The notes beneath the pieces are model-generated. The model was given only the letters and a program-made list of their open reading frames with translations. It did not search any database and was not told where the DNA came from. From Bemisia tabaci (Eukaryota; Arthropoda; Insecta; Hemiptera; Aleyrodidae), in assembly GCF_918797505.1 (NCBI RefSeq), contig NC_092800.1, positions 124,001 through 188,000 of the forward strand: DNA of 64,000 nt, given 5' to 3'. A program made the position numbers and the translations under genes. Within the stretch, counting starts at the first letter, position 1, and every line of letters begins with the position of its first letter. Of the stretch, positions 12,366 through 24,333 are shown one piece after another.

Positions 12366-12640
12366 ACCTGGCAGGGCGGGGAATCGGGAGCGGGGGGCAT
12401 GGCGGAAGGTGGGGGGGGGGGGGTGATGGGGGTGAACTGAGGCCAGGGGGAGAGGGAGGGGAAGCTGTTGCTGCAATCGCTTGTCGGGACTCTGGAGTGG
12501 CCCTGACCTTAATTCCAGCGCGAGGCGACGTTGCCGTCGTCGCGACCACCTGTGCCGCCGCGGCCACGCAAATCAACAGGCCGTCGCCGCACCGCCCCGC
12601 ACCCCGTCCTCAACACTCAAAGCTAGAACACCTATCAAGG
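12365..12640. other. GC-rich, CpG-rich island
   Basis: Composition jumps well above the AT-rich surroundings, with a G tract at 12411-12423 and many CG dinucleotides (for example gccgccgcggccacgc). The overlapping 133- and 82-codon frames on opposite strands are compositional. It could be a promoter or unmethylated island, but no transcript evidence is visible. Confidence 0.4.
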
Positions 12641-13237
12641 GAGAAAATCGCCATGCTTTTACCCCACTCTCATTGCTTCGCTAGTTTGAAGGGGAGTCGG
12701 AGCTCCCATATGTAGGCCATTTTACATTTAGTTCATTTCAACGTCATTTCTACGAGACCTCCCAACTCTTTCTTTCAAAGGTTTTATGTTTTATGCCTTC
12801 AAGGCCCTTCCGTACTTTAAACTGGTTCTGTCAAACTTTTTGAGATTCATTTTCTTTTTTTTCTTTTCTTTTTTTTTTCAAATAGAATTTCTCGCAACTT
12901 CCTCAGGAATACGATTTAGAGGACCTATAGAAAAGATGATAGATCAAATTTTGAAAAAAAAAAACGCCCCATTAAAGGGGGCGTAAGTAACCAAGGAATT
13001 GATCAAAATAAGATTGAGGACGGTTCGGGAGAATCTAAAAAAGGGCTTTGTCGTGTAAAATGCCAGTTTTACCGCAGACTGGTTTAAATTTGATGATGGA
13101 AAACTATAAACAAGGAAACATATTGACACTCAACAACATTGGTTCCCCTTCATGAAAGCTTCTCTCATCAAAATGAATCCTCGGATGAAGCGCGGTGACA
13201 CGCAGCGCGCCGGGCGCCCAGCGCGATTCGCGCAGAA

Positions 13238-13311
13238 GCGCCTACAAACCTAACAGGAATACTTCACGCGTTGCGCAATGCGTGAAGTATCCCTGTTAGA
13301 TTTGTAGGCGC
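13238..13311. repeat. Near-perfect hairpin, 37-bp arms
   Basis: Left arm 13238-13274 and right arm 13275-13311 are reverse complements with about three mismatches and no loop (centre ttgcgcaa). The arm contains gcgtgaagtat and tgtaggcgc, which recur as direct repeats at 56720-56750 and 56800-56832. The surrounding 13190-13370 is unusually rich in GCGC words. Confidence 0.8.
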
Positions 13312-13369
13312 CAGTGCGCGTTTTGTGTTGACAGCACGCCGCGCCGCGCCGTTCCGCTCTGTGCTTGGC

Positions 13370-14700
13370 TCTGCTATTTAAACTCGCGGAGTCACCGTTT
13401 ATAAAATCATGATTTTGAAATGTTTACACACTCTGCATGGATTATTATAATATAATTTGATGGAAGAATATGTATCAAAGGAAAATAAACAGTGTGTTAC
13501 ATAAATATTAAGGAAATTCCGTGTCAAATTAAATGATTGTCAAAGGACTTTGATTTGTTATATAATATTTATCGCCTTTACTGTGCTGCAGCGTGGTATG
13601 CGCGCAACCACAAGCTCAATATTGGATGTATTTCTACGTGACACTGAAAGGACGATGTACAAACGGGTTAAAACCAAAGATTGCTTGCGTCTTGGGGTTT
13701 CTTTTTATTGTACTCATTTTTGTATAATTCCTTTCGACACAACCACTGCTCATTGAGATTAATGTCAGTGCCCATCACTTGGAAAAGTTTTTACGGAAAC
13801 CAACACATTTTTAGTTGTCATAACTACATAAATTATTCTATTGACTGATTAGATGGTAATTCCAAGCAACTTTTTTTTCTAATTTTAAAACATGTCTCCG
13901 CTTAAAAATTAAGTAATCCACTTTCGTCAACTTAAAGCCACAGAAAGTTAAATTAAACATTTTTCAGCTGCTATTCTACATTAGTTATAATGCTAGGAAC
14001 TTTGTTTTCAAGGCACAAGGGGAGAGGGTGTCTTGCTACATTTAGAGGCCGATAAATGGATTGATCTGTTTAATGGATCAGTTACACTCTGTCACAGAAT
14101 CGTAGTTAGATGATTGATGCTTAAAAATCAGCCCCCAAAAAAGTAATAGAATCTGTTCGATTACGGTGTTGACATTATCCACCGCGTTAGTACATACCTG
14201 GATTTCTTCCACCTTGGATTGTAGTTTTTGGTACGGAACTCATTAGCGCAAGCGTTTTTAAAGGGAAAGAACATTGGAACCTGGGACATTGGAAGATTTG
14301 GCAACTGGGTAAAGGGAACCATTCTTTGTGCAAACATGATGGTAGCACCGCAGGTCCTCACCCGACTCGAATGAAAATCCGAGCACTCCACAAAAACGTA
14401 AGAGGATTTTGGCGTTTTTACGTCGCACGTTTCCTGATAGTGTTCAAATTTTCAAATTCACCCAATGACTCATCGGGAACAGACGGCATCCTCCCGAACG
14501 CAATTTGTTACGGCCGACGTGGAAACGCTCGGTGGAATGATTCCACCTGTGTGACGTCAGTAGAGCGTGAAAATTTAGCCATTCTCAAACATGTTTCCTT
14601 ATCGAAGTTTGACAAAGAACGCGATTTAGGATAACATGTTTTGGAAGTATCTCCGCACCAAGATACTAACACTTTTCAATGTAGAAACTCGAACGTCCCA
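13370..14700. other. Unassigned interval
   Basis: Open frames to 102 codons (14326-14634, plus) with no recognisable domain. I see no RNA gene or transposon boundary. Confidence 0.4.
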
Positions 14701-14707
14701 CTTGTAA

Positions 14708-14762
14708 AAGAGAGAGAGGGGGGAGAGAGGGAGGGAGAGGGGGAGAGAGAGAGAGAGAGAAA
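14708..14762. repeat. (GA)n / GGGA purine microsatellite
   Basis: An uninterrupted purine run of agag and gggag words. It generates charged low-complexity translations on both strands, which should not be read as proteins. Confidence 0.9.
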
Positions 14763-14769
14763 ATCCATA

Positions 14770-15990
14770 ATCTACTTGGGTATTCAATCGCACGTTAAAC
14801 GCAACAATCTCTGCAGTATGAAAATGTGGCATTCTCAATCTGTGCACTTCGGCTAATTGTAAGTTGTTGCACTTTGAACAACACAGGAAGGGAAAGGAAT
14901 AGTGCTTGATAGTAAAGCTTATTGTCTTTAGTCGATGCGGTGCGCGATTGGAATTACTTAGACTCCGTTTTTTTCTGAAAGCGGGGAATCCAAATTATTC
15001 TAGACCAAAGCTAAATCAAAACTTTATTTTTCTGGTTATGAGCTAGTGTCCAAAATTATCGCTGCTCAAGTATTATTCTACTTGAAATTTAGATGAAACG
15101 TGTGTTGAGAGTGCATACATTTGTACCTTGTATCATCGTGATCCATTGCGTCATGAACCTTAAAATACTGGTTTAGTGTACTGAAATACCAGACACAGCA
15201 CAAACTGATGAAGCGTCATTTTACAGGTTCCTCCCTAGAAAATGTGTTGGTGAAATGTATGAAAAACGGTTAAAACATGTTTTTTGATTTCATTAAAATG
15301 TTCTCTTTTAGTTGCAAAAATGTGTTTTCTGCTCGTTTATAGGACTGTGACATGCAACTGTTTTTCGGATCGGGCGATAGGGTGGCCGGAACATTGAGTT
15401 CAATTGCGTTGAGAAGCTCAAGAGGATCTTTCACGATCCTTGGGTCCGCCACGCCGCGCGCCGCCGGGCAGCGTTTGATTAAACTTCCCAACTCGAGCTC
15501 AACTTCCCCGGTAGTTTTTAAGTGGAAGCGAGGGAAAGTCGATCAAACGTATATCCTTGCCCACGTGGGCCCTGTCGTCTGTATAACTACATGATTTCCA
15601 GGGCTCACGAGAAAATAGAGCTGAGCAAGAATCCCGCAAGAAGGGGACGAAACGGGTCCAGTCTTGGTTTTTGTGCCCTCGCAGCGCGTTGCCTCTTGCG
15701 GCTCACTTTCAGTAGAATTCAAATGTTTTAAATGAGGAAAGAGGATCTTCGCTCCGAGAACCGTTCCGCTTTTAAGCGCGCTAAAATTGGACGTATTCAA
15801 ATCAAAAGGAACTATATTCATTGCGACTTGAGCCCCGAAACTCTTAAGGATACACGCATAACGGAGCCCACGCCACGAAGGAGATTGTGTCTTTTGATAT
15901 AAACACGTCCAATTCATTAAAGCCTAAAACTCCCTCTCGGAGCTTCGCCGCACAGTAGAACGAGTCAATGAGTGCGATCAGGCATGCGGG
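14770..15990. other. Unassigned interval, partly GC-rich
   Basis: 15350-15540 is less AT-rich and has open frames on both strands (73 codons minus, 80 plus). 15543-15917 has a 124-codon minus frame. None shows a family signature. They may be exon relics or chance frames. Confidence 0.3.
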
Positions 15991-15991
15991 T

Positions 15992-16204
15992 TCATTATTG
16001 AGAGTGATTGACAAAGCTATAGACAAAGGATATAAAGAGAAAATAAAGCGATGCTATTGGTGGAAGTGCGTGGTTGTAATAGACAAAGGAGAGTAATAGA
16101 CTAACTAACGGTAACCCACCTACAGCAGCTCTATACTTAATCTATTATTTTTTCTCTTGTCTATTACGACCACCCTTTTCAACCGACAGGATCGCTCCTA
16201 TCAA
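15992..16204. mobile_element. MITE family B, copy 2 (right end missing)
   Basis: It shares gattgacaaagc, the gcgat-ctattggtggaag word, ggtaacccacct, the ttttctcttgtctatta word and acaggatcgctcc with the other B copies in the same order. Homology stops after about 16204, before the expected ctttgtctatcaattt end, so the right terminus is lost. Confidence 0.7.
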
Positions 16205-16935
16205 AAGACCAGCGTGCAGAATCGATTCGATCTTTTAAAAAATCTGTGCACGATTCGCCATCAATAATTGTCGTAGATTGTGCGTTATTTCCTTCACGTG
16301 CTTCTTACTTGAGTAAAAAAAAAAGCCTTCTTTGGTTTTCTTCGGACAATTTATTACTGCAGCGCTCCTTAAAATTCTGTTAAGACGGAGTGAACATACA
16401 ATTTTTGCAAGTTTAATTGAAAGATGTATGTCTTTAGCTCTCGAAATGTCTCAACTACTGTGCGCTGCGGATAAATGTTACCGAGCGGTTTTAAGTATGC
16501 GGCTCCTCCAATCGAATTTGGGGCACATTGAAGACTCGCCGTGGAAAAGAGGGATTTCAGAGCTGAAGTGGAATGGAGGAAAGGAAATGAATTACGCTAA
16601 AATAAATATGATTCTTTTCCATCTCCCGCCACTAATTATTGAAACACTCGTTTCGCTGTAATTAATTTCTCATTCATCCCGCTGTTTTTTCAACACTTGA
16701 AAGTCCTAGTTTTTCCTTCTTACGAGATTTGTCACAGACGCTTTGCTAAATTCAACTTAGACTATTTCATTTTCATCGTCTTAATACTAAAAACTTCGAA
16801 AGTTTTCTCCCAAGCATGGTCAAATCAGTGAGTATTCTGACAAAAGGTATTCGGAAAAAACGTTGTGGGTTTACAATTCAACATAGAATTTTGCGACGAT
16901 TCAACAAGACGTCACAAATTCATACCACCAGGGGC

Positions 16936-17192
16936 CAGGTAATTAAAACTGATAAACAAAGCGATAGACAAAGATGTCAAACAGAAAAAGAAGTGATCCT
17001 TTTGGTGGAAGCGGGTGGTTGCAATGGACGAAGGAGGTAAGTACTATCGCCACTGACCAAGGGCAACCCACGGGAAACTCCACAATTAGTCCATCAATTC
17101 CTCACCTCAGTCTACGACAACTACCCGTTGCAACCAGTAAAGATAGCCACATTGTTTCCCCTTCTCCTTTGTCCATCGATTTTAATTAATCA
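16936..17192. mobile_element. MITE family B, copy 3
   Basis: Left end taattaaaactgataaacaa and right end tttaattaatcag are near inverse; the interior carries gtgatccttttggtggaagc, gggtggttgcaatgga and cacgggaaactccac as in copy 42211. This copy looks nearly complete (about 257 bp). A 71-codon frame in it is not a gene. Confidence 0.75.
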
Positions 17193-17908
17193 GTCTGTAT
17201 AAGTTTGCGTCGATACCGTAAGACGACGCAAAACTGCCAATCATCAATTCAAAAAATTTCAAGTTCAAGGAGGCTTCTAATTGGACCACATTTTGGAATT
17301 AAAAAACTAAAATTTCTAGCCCATCCGTAAGAACAATAATTTGCACAGGGAAACTAATGGTATAAATGCCGTCTCTAAACTGAGCCAGATATTGTACTTC
17401 AAAATGGCCAAATTCAGTCCAAATTGTTCAACAATTTCTGAAAGTCCATGCAGGACAAGGAAAGGTAAAAATGAGACTTCTAAAAGACACGTTTCCTAAT
17501 CGAACTTTCATGTAGAATAGGGTGACTTTATGATGAAATTCTAAAACTGACTCATACGTGAAAAATTATTGCAAGTTGGCAACACTGTTATTCCCCCATA
17601 AATTAATATAAAACAATTGATTCCCGGTGAGGCAGCTTGCCTCACTTAAAATCGGTATTTATAATAAATTTTAACGGAGGAAAAACAATGTTGCCGCAAC
17701 TTTAGAAAAAAAAGAAAATCAACTTTAAAAGAAAATTAATGCCGCAGAAAATTAACTTATACTTGACATGATGAACACTTAATTCAAACTTCCGGCCCGC
17801 GAAAAAACCGGAATCAACGAAAAATTCTGAAACCCTTGCTCAGATTGTTAGTGCGGTCTGCGAGTCCCCTGAAACGTATTTCCTTGGCTTGGGAGTCGGG
17901 GCCGTATG

Positions 17909-18161
17909 CTGTCGTGCTACGGAAAAACGCCGTATGAACCTTCAGGCGTTGCCAAATTTCCTTTGATAACACACTAATTTCCTGGTAAACTTATGAATGG
18001 TTCTCTTCCAATTTTTCAGATAATTTTGTTCGCAATTTCGTCTAAAGTTCCTGAAAATTTCAGGGCGAAATATTTATAACTTTTCTCAAAAATAAACATT
18101 TTATCGAAGGGAATTTGGCAACTCTCGAATGTTCATACGGCGTTCTTCTTTAGCACGGCAG
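17909..18161. mobile_element. MITE family A, copy A1 (253 bp)
   Basis: Terminal inverted repeats of about 60 bp: left CTGTCGTGCTACGG, right CTTTAGCACGGCAG, both continuing through gccgtatgaac and gttgccaaatttcc. It is flanked by TATG at 17905-17908 and 18162-18165, a 4-bp target duplication. Copies A2 and A3 have the same length of 253 bp. It has no coding capacity, so it is a non-autonomous element. Confidence 0.9.
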
Positions 18162-18164
18162 TAT

Positions 18165-20290
18165 GAAAACTGCTCGGTCACGGTGAGTGTTTCCGTCGAC
18201 AACAGCGCGAGGATTTCGCGGGCAACCCCCGGCGGGAAAAGTTGAAGGTTTCAGGCTCAACACGCCGACGCCACACGTGCTAACTAGACGTAATAACTAA
18301 AATCGGACCCGGGAAAAGTTTTGACAATTATAACTTCTAATGAGAGCACGCTTGGAAGCCGCATTCTATGTGATTCCAACGGCCAGGGCTCGGGCTTCAG
18401 CTATCATAGATTTGCCGCAAAGTCCCGCTTAAAGGGTCGCCGGGTCGCTTCCCCCCCCCCCCCCCGCCCCAAAAAAACAGGATCATGAGTTTGGTAACTA
18501 GTTCGTCGCGTTGAGAATCGTCACGGGAAAAAAGGGATATGGGTTGAGTCCCGACTTTGACATTTCCAGTAATTGTGATTTTGGTAGTGCCCCGAGTAAT
18601 TGTAAAAGTAGCCCAATAAATCATGCATGTTACTAACCAAAATAATGCGGTACTGCCAAAACCAATTAGAAAAGTCCGTATCATCCAACAAATTGGGGTA
18701 GTACCATAATTATAGGGATAACCTCCGACAAGTCTTTTTCTTGGTGTCGATCCGGATGGTTAAATCTCCGAGAAAAAGTTGAATCTTGAACTTTTACGAG
18801 AACAATTCAGTGGGTCTGTTGCAGGCAATAGATACTGAGTCCATTTGAATGGGTTTTAAATGGGTTATTTGCCACAAAATCACAATGCTCGGATTAGGAA
18901 AGTTTAAGACCCACTCCTTAGTGAGCAATTTGAGTGTTTTTTTTTTTTTTTTTTTTTCTTTTTTTTCAAATTACCTGTATCTGGGGTAGTTATTTAGTCA
19001 CCGGAAACGAGTAAACGACAACTTGAGGTTGCCTGGTTGCCTCAATGGTTGCCGGTAAATCCCGATAGTTGTCCATTAGTTGTTGTTGCTTTTGTTGTTG
19101 TTCATTTGTTTAGTTTGTAAGCTGAGAGTGATGTTTGAAAAGGTCCATGCCCACGCACACCATCTCACTATTTCAGCGAACTTGCATTTTGTTTGACAGG
19201 AGGCTTCGTCCCCTACATTTATAGGGGTCAGTATTCTGGATACGGATGGGCCGATTTTGAATTTCTTGGTGCCGATTTAAGTTCAAAATTACCGTATTTT
19301 CTGATTTCAATAAAATAATTTTAAGATTTTGACATAAACCCTGACTTTGGAAGTGTGGACTGTGGACCCCCCCCCCCTTTTTACCTCCCCCCTCCCCTAA
19401 GGGGAGCCGGGGAGACAATTGGAACATGAAATTTGGATTCCTTGGGGTGGATTCCCAATTTGTCTCCGCGGTCTTGGACTTCGTACAACCTAAATTAACC
19501 AAAATAAAACCCCGGTATGGTAGGTCTTGGCCACCCTATGTTTAAGGACTGCACTACACGTTTTTCGAGGAGACAACTGTACGTGCTCCTCTGCAGGTTC
19601 TTTGCCTACTCGATAAGATTGAAGACAGCCTTTGATTATACGAAATTTACCGCGCAATGCAATGGTTGTAATCATCATATACTGGTTCCATCAAAGCACG
19701 AAGCAACAGAATTATTATATGTTTTATAAAGAGATAACCATTTCAGCTTCTATCTGTGGATAGTTTATTGCCTTTTCAGCAAAATGAAATTGTGCGCTTA
19801 CATTCCTCTGGAAAATTGAATTGTTCGAGTTGATTTTTAAGCCTAGATTTAGAGTTTTGTTCCTCCATCCGGGAAACGACGATCTTGGCATAATTCATCG
19901 GTCTCTTCACAAAAAAACGTAACTACAATTTCAATTTTGTGAAATTTCCTCTCGGAAATTTCATTATTCTCTGAAGAATCTTTAGCGATTCCAACTGCAA
20001 ATTTCCCTGATTTTTTTCTTGATCTCGTGCAAAAATCAGAAAAATTTCGAGAAATAATTGCAAGAGGACGTTCTCGTCAAAAATTGAATGGTTAGAGTCA
20101 ATTTTGCAACCTTACAATGGAGTTATGTTCTTTCGGTGCGGGAACTGACGAATTGAGACATTGGGTACGGAATGGGCATTTCTTGGTTGTGGTGTTTCAG
20201 AATCTCCAGAGCTAGTTATTATTTTGAAGAGGAAACTTCTGCGCGAAATTTCTGAAATGTTAAGTTCTCAGCAATGTAAAATTATAAAGA
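18165..20290. other. Unassigned interval with homopolymers
   Basis: Contains a C-rich tract at 18450-18466, a T tract at about 18938-18957 and C tracts at 19369-19378. Open frames up to 109 codons (19173-19502, minus) span low-complexity G/C runs and are unrecognised. Confidence 0.4.
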
Positions 20291-20293
20291 ATA

Positions 20294-21094
20294 CTAAGGG
20301 TCCCTGCCCCCTGACCGCTACGCGGCCCAACCCCCAGGAGGGCGCCTCGCGCCCTCAGGCCCGCTTCGCGAGCCCTACGCATATGTATAAGCAAAAATGT
20401 TCTTCCATTTTAATACACCATTTTTTATTCGAGCTGCATCGATTTCAACATTTTTGACGTAACACTCAGATTTGTAAATGATGAGGAATAGCTGGATGTA
20501 CTAATTTCACAGTCCACTTACTGAAGAAATTTCCACTTATTATGTTATTTTTAAATGCTTAATTTTAAAAAAAAATCGGATTTCGACCGTTAAGAGTTAA
20601 TAATATTTGGTCCGTCCCGACGCGACGCAGCGCCTGCCTTCTCACTTTGTTTCTGCTGTTCATCTGCTGTAAATATTAATAGAAATTCAGCAATCGTGTA
20701 AATTGACCAATGCCACAAATCGAAGCCGGAAGAATGCAGGAAAAATTGAGTTTAACCTTATACCTTGGACCTTGAACCTTGAACCCTGAGCGATGCACCG
20801 TTCCTCAACACTCTTCCAATGAGGAGCCCTTCACGAGCTTTTCCATTGTTTTATTGTTTATTCGAGTCACTTAGGTAGAATCCCAAACCTTGACGTTTCT
20901 AGCGGAAACGACATATCTCTCACGCTATTAACATTGGACTTAAATGACATGAGCTTTAAAAGCTCTACAACATTAAAAGTTCGGGGTTTCATAATTTTTT
21001 GCACATCTACATCTACTACAGATGACATACATGTAAAGATCATCCTTATCGGTCCGGCAGTTCGTCAGAAATAGTGCTTCCAAGATTTTGCTTT
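20294..21094 (-). mobile_element. Helitron-type non-autonomous element, copy G1
   Basis: About 800 bases are a near-match, in opposite orientation, to 48941-49733. The minus-strand 3-prime end reads as a hairpin series (GCGAAGC-type, GGCGC-type, GCGTAGC-type, then GGGGGC/GCCCTT) ending TTAG before T, a one-base change from CTAG. Shared landmarks include gaccgttaagagttaataat, ccttgaaccctgagcgatgc and tctctcacgctattaaca. No open reading frame is conserved between copies. Confidence 0.8.
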
Positions 21095-21587
21095 GCAAGA
21101 TGTTCCCACTGGAAGAAGGCGCAGAGGGCGCCCAGTGAGAGGTTGGAGGGATGATGGGATTGAAGCAGAAATGTTAAGGCCTTGATAGACGATCAAATTC
21201 CCGAACCAATTCCGATCAAAGTAGCATCAAAGTGTCGGGAGTCATCAGTCTTAAACTCATTAATTTGCTGCATTCTAAAATGAGACATTGGCAGAAATTT
21301 TTCCTGTGGCAGGAAATGATGAATGGTGGCACTCCGTTCTGATCTTACTTTGAACAAAAAAGTGCGGCCCGTCAAAATTTGATGGTAGATGGTGACCACC
21401 AGTCATCAGCATGTCTACTTTGATCGGAATTGGTTCGGAATTTGATCGTCTATGCAGGGCTTTAAGGTGCTCGATGCTCGAGGGGTTGTTGTTGGACAGG
21501 GGACAGTGGGGGGGTTAGGTGTTGTGGAGCGCCGAAGAGTGCTATAAATCGACTTACATATACACACACACCTTACATTCATGAGAT

Positions 21588-21941
21588 ACAGGGTTATTCA
21601 AAAGTCACGCATGAGGGGGGTGGCCATTTGAACTTTTTTAGTTGCACCCCGGCCACCTCCCCCTGAAGGGGTCAAAGACTGAAAAGTACCTAAAAAAAGT
21701 TTTCCTCTCAATTTGAGGAAAAACGTGACAAACCGCAAATCGATATCTAAATTAGAACTAAAGTTGGATTATATTTTGCAATATGGATCCACTATTTCTG
21801 GCCCATTATAGAAACAACATACATGCTATTGGTTTCCCAATGCAGATATGTGCTTTTATGGGAGAGGAAAAGATAGTGGTTTCTTATTGCAAAATGTAAT
21901 CCAGCTATGACAGTGGTACGAGACTTTTGAATAACCCTGTA
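21588..21941. mobile_element. TA-flanked MITE with about 20-bp TIRs
   Basis: Left end CAGGGTTATTCAAAAGTC and right end GACTTTTGAATAACCCTG are perfect inverse repeats, each bordered by TA. TA duplications are typical of Tc1/mariner elements. A second inverted pair inside (ggattatattttgcaat at 21778, attgcaaaatgtaatcc at 21896) delimits family H, also found at 51972-52114. Confidence 0.8.
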
Positions 21942-22539
21942 TATATAAGAAGAAACAAGACAACGGTTCCAACGTTAAGACGTTGGAGAGCGTTCACCGT
22001 AGCACCTTATCAATACGTAAAAGTGGTTTTGCGCGGACGGAAGAGAGCGCTGCAAGACGCTGTTGAACTAAACGTGGAGCGTAACCTAGGAAACATACAT
22101 CTATATAAGAAATGGCTTGTCTTCAGAGAGAAAAATATAGGGGTCACTAGTGAAGGGGTACTTTGTACCCAACAATTTTTTTAGATCTCCGACGAGTAAA
22201 AATTTGAACGATCCTTGAAAGAGTCATTAAATAAAAGTACGTTGCAGAGTTTAAAAACGTAAAGATATTAATTTCTCAAAGACAAGCCTACAGGCATTAC
22301 ATAAAGTGGACAAAATAGGAGAAAAAAGGTAGAAATGGTACCTAAAAAAAATTGAGAAAAAAGGTATTGCTTCCCGGCACGAAAAATGGCGCCGATTCCC
22401 ATGAAGCAGTGCGGGCCTTTATTAATAATGGATACATTTGTGACATACCCAATGCAAAACGACGGGAAAGAGCGTAGACTACTAACGTGGTGAAGGCTTA
22501 AAAGGTGGAGAGAAAAAGAAAGTAATAGAGAAGACGAAC

Positions 22540-22698
22540 CTTTCCATCACTCTTCCTGTAGCCGTCGTGGATCTTCCAGATGAGCTCCGGGCCGGCGCTG
22601 GCGGTCTGCTTGCGGACGTCGAAGTACTGGAGGATAGGGTTGTTGTCGAGAGGCGTCTGGGGGGCGTTGGGGGGGTTGCCCTTGAACTTGGAGAACAT
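22540..22698 (-). CDS. SCYL2: SCYL2-like pseudokinase, first coding exon
   Basis: The frame encodes 53 residues from a Met at 22698 to a Lys codon at 22542-22540. That codon is followed at once by GT on the minus strand (AAG, then GTTCGT), a plausible phase-0 splice donor. The second half contains ASAGPELIWKIHDGYRKS, which resembles the start of the kinase-like domain of SCYL2, where family members read ASxGxGLxWKIxxGxKKS at the same place. SCYL2 is a catalytically weak or inactive kinase-like protein linked to clathrin-coated vesicles and trans-Golgi/endosome traffic. The gene would continue leftward; no second exon was found in 1-22539. An in-frame upstream Met at 22758 would add 20 residues, but MFSK is the more family-like start. 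Identification is from memory of the family, without a search. Another SCY1-family member is the main alternative. Confidence 0.6.
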
Positions 22699-23040
22699 GT
22701 TCCCCGCCGGCCCGCCCGAGCTCCAGCCCGCCCCCGACTCCCGTCGCCCCAGCCGCAACGTAGTGGCAACTTTGGAGAACTTGCAACCCGAAATCTTCCT
22801 AATCTTGCCTCCCTCCTTGGCCAGCCTCAGCCGCAGCGTCGCCGTCTCCGGGCATCCCGGCTCCGCCCCGCCCCCAATACCAACCCCCGCCCCCGACCCC
22901 GACCTCCAGAGAACCGAGCAAGCCCCCGCTTCAACGGCCCCAGACCAAACGCCGATCCCAACACCGAGTCATTGCCGTTCGTCACCAAAACCAAAACCGG
23001 TTCCCGCACTGGACTCTAGCCCGCGCTCTCGTCCTCTTGT
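22699..23040 (-). promoter_or_regulatory. GC-rich 5-prime leader / promoter-proximal region
   Basis: Immediately upstream of the SCYL2-like exon the sequence becomes strongly C-rich on the plus strand (G-rich on minus), with many CG dinucleotides and short ccccgccccc tracts, then returns to AT-rich by about 23050. This fits a 5-prime UTR and promoter. No TATA box or clear initiator could be fixed. A 186-codon plus-strand frame (22580-23140) overlaps it but is proline-rich low complexity, antisense to the exon. Confidence 0.4.
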
Positions 23041-23049
23041 AAACTTGAC

Positions 23050-24080
23050 GATGGCAACAGTTGATCTCGAATCGCCGAGCTGCAACATAAAACAAAACAT
23101 TGCATCAAAGCCGGAGCCACGACCAGTCAACGTTCAATGATTGAGCACTAGATAAAATACCGATCGGTCTCTTGTGCGCAAGAGATACAGCCAACTGAAT
23201 ACACTTCATAAACGTGAATTCGCTGAAAAATCCCGATGGGCCCATCAAAAACGTCTGAAATCCTCTCCTTACTAAGCAATCCGTATAGTTAATGACTAGC
23301 TTTTTCAAATTTAACGCGTATGTGGGCAGCTTTTCTTAGTGGCTGCCAGTCAGGTTTGCTCAGGTTTGCCCCCCCCCCCCCCTTCCCCTAGAGGGACCGA
23401 ATCTGAATAAACAAGCAATATCGCGAACTATTATAAACTCTCCTTGCGTAAGATTTCAATTGATTCAAAACTTTTCTTTTTGCAATGTAAGGAAAGAAAA
23501 AGGAAACAAACGCCTGAAAACTATGGAAATTGTACAATACCATAAAACTGGTGAAATCGTTTGTTTATTCAGGTTAGCTTTTTTACTCCTGAGTCCGTGC
23601 AAACCTGGTCGGCGGTGACTGAGAAAACCGTTCACGGAAGCGGAAAACTTGAAAAAGCGTGTTATGAACTAGGCAGATTCTGCGCTAAGCAATGGATTTC
23701 AGATTTTCTTGACGAACTCAGCGTGATTTTCGTGCGATTTTACCCGAAAAGTGTATGTTTATTTAGCTGTATCTCTTGCGTGCAACGGACACGTTTAACA
23801 ATTATCATTCGCGACGAAAATTACAACAAATAACTCCTTACAAAGATATTTAGGATTTTTCGATGCATCCGTTCCAACATCACGCTCATAAAAAACTATT
23901 ATTTCCTTGAGTTACGCGGAACATTATCTAGAACACTCCTTGATTGAGAAGCCTGCAAAAACCATTATAGTGCAAGATTTGATTCGTTTCGACTCGGGTT
24001 TTCGTGTTAGCGGAAATGTTAAATCTTCTAAACCAATGATTGTAGGAACGTTATTATTTTGGTTGGGAGTTACTTCCAGT
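23050..24080. other. Unassigned interval
   Basis: Includes a C tract at about 23369-23383. A 90-codon plus frame at 23561-23833 is unrecognised. No transposon ends identified. Confidence 0.4.
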
Positions 24081-24333
24081 AGAAAAAAACCAGGCGTGGA
24101 TAAGTAGTTTGATGTTGCCAAATTTCTTATGATAAATGGATTTCCCGAGAAACTCGAGTAATTTCATTCTCAATCATGCGCGTCGTCCCGAAAATAAGTT
24201 CAAACTAAAACACAAAAAGAAAATCTGTAAAAAACGTTTAAAATCAACTACGCTCAGCTCTCTGGCGCGTTGCAAATTTTTGGATTTAATTCATTAAAAC
24301 TGGAGAAAAGTGGGTTTTCTGGAACGTTCAAAT
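24080..24333. repeat. Direct duplication, copy 1
   Basis: About 250 bases repeated with more than 95 percent identity at 24596-24844; both begin with an A run then accaggcgtggata and end at tggaacgttcaaat. Copy 1 has four extra bases (agta) after ggata. The high identity implies a recent event. Confidence 0.9.

Noticed and set aside
12314..12715. 133-codon frame in the GC-rich island
   Set aside because: Gly/Ala/Arg composition from a G tract and GCC repeats.
15543..15917. 124-codon minus-strand frame
   Set aside because: No recognisable domain, no supported splice sites, overlapping frames on the other strand.
22580..23140. 186-codon plus-strand open frame
   Set aside because: Proline-rich, lies in a CpG-rich island and is antisense to the SCYL2-like exon; length is explained by low stop density in GC-rich DNA.
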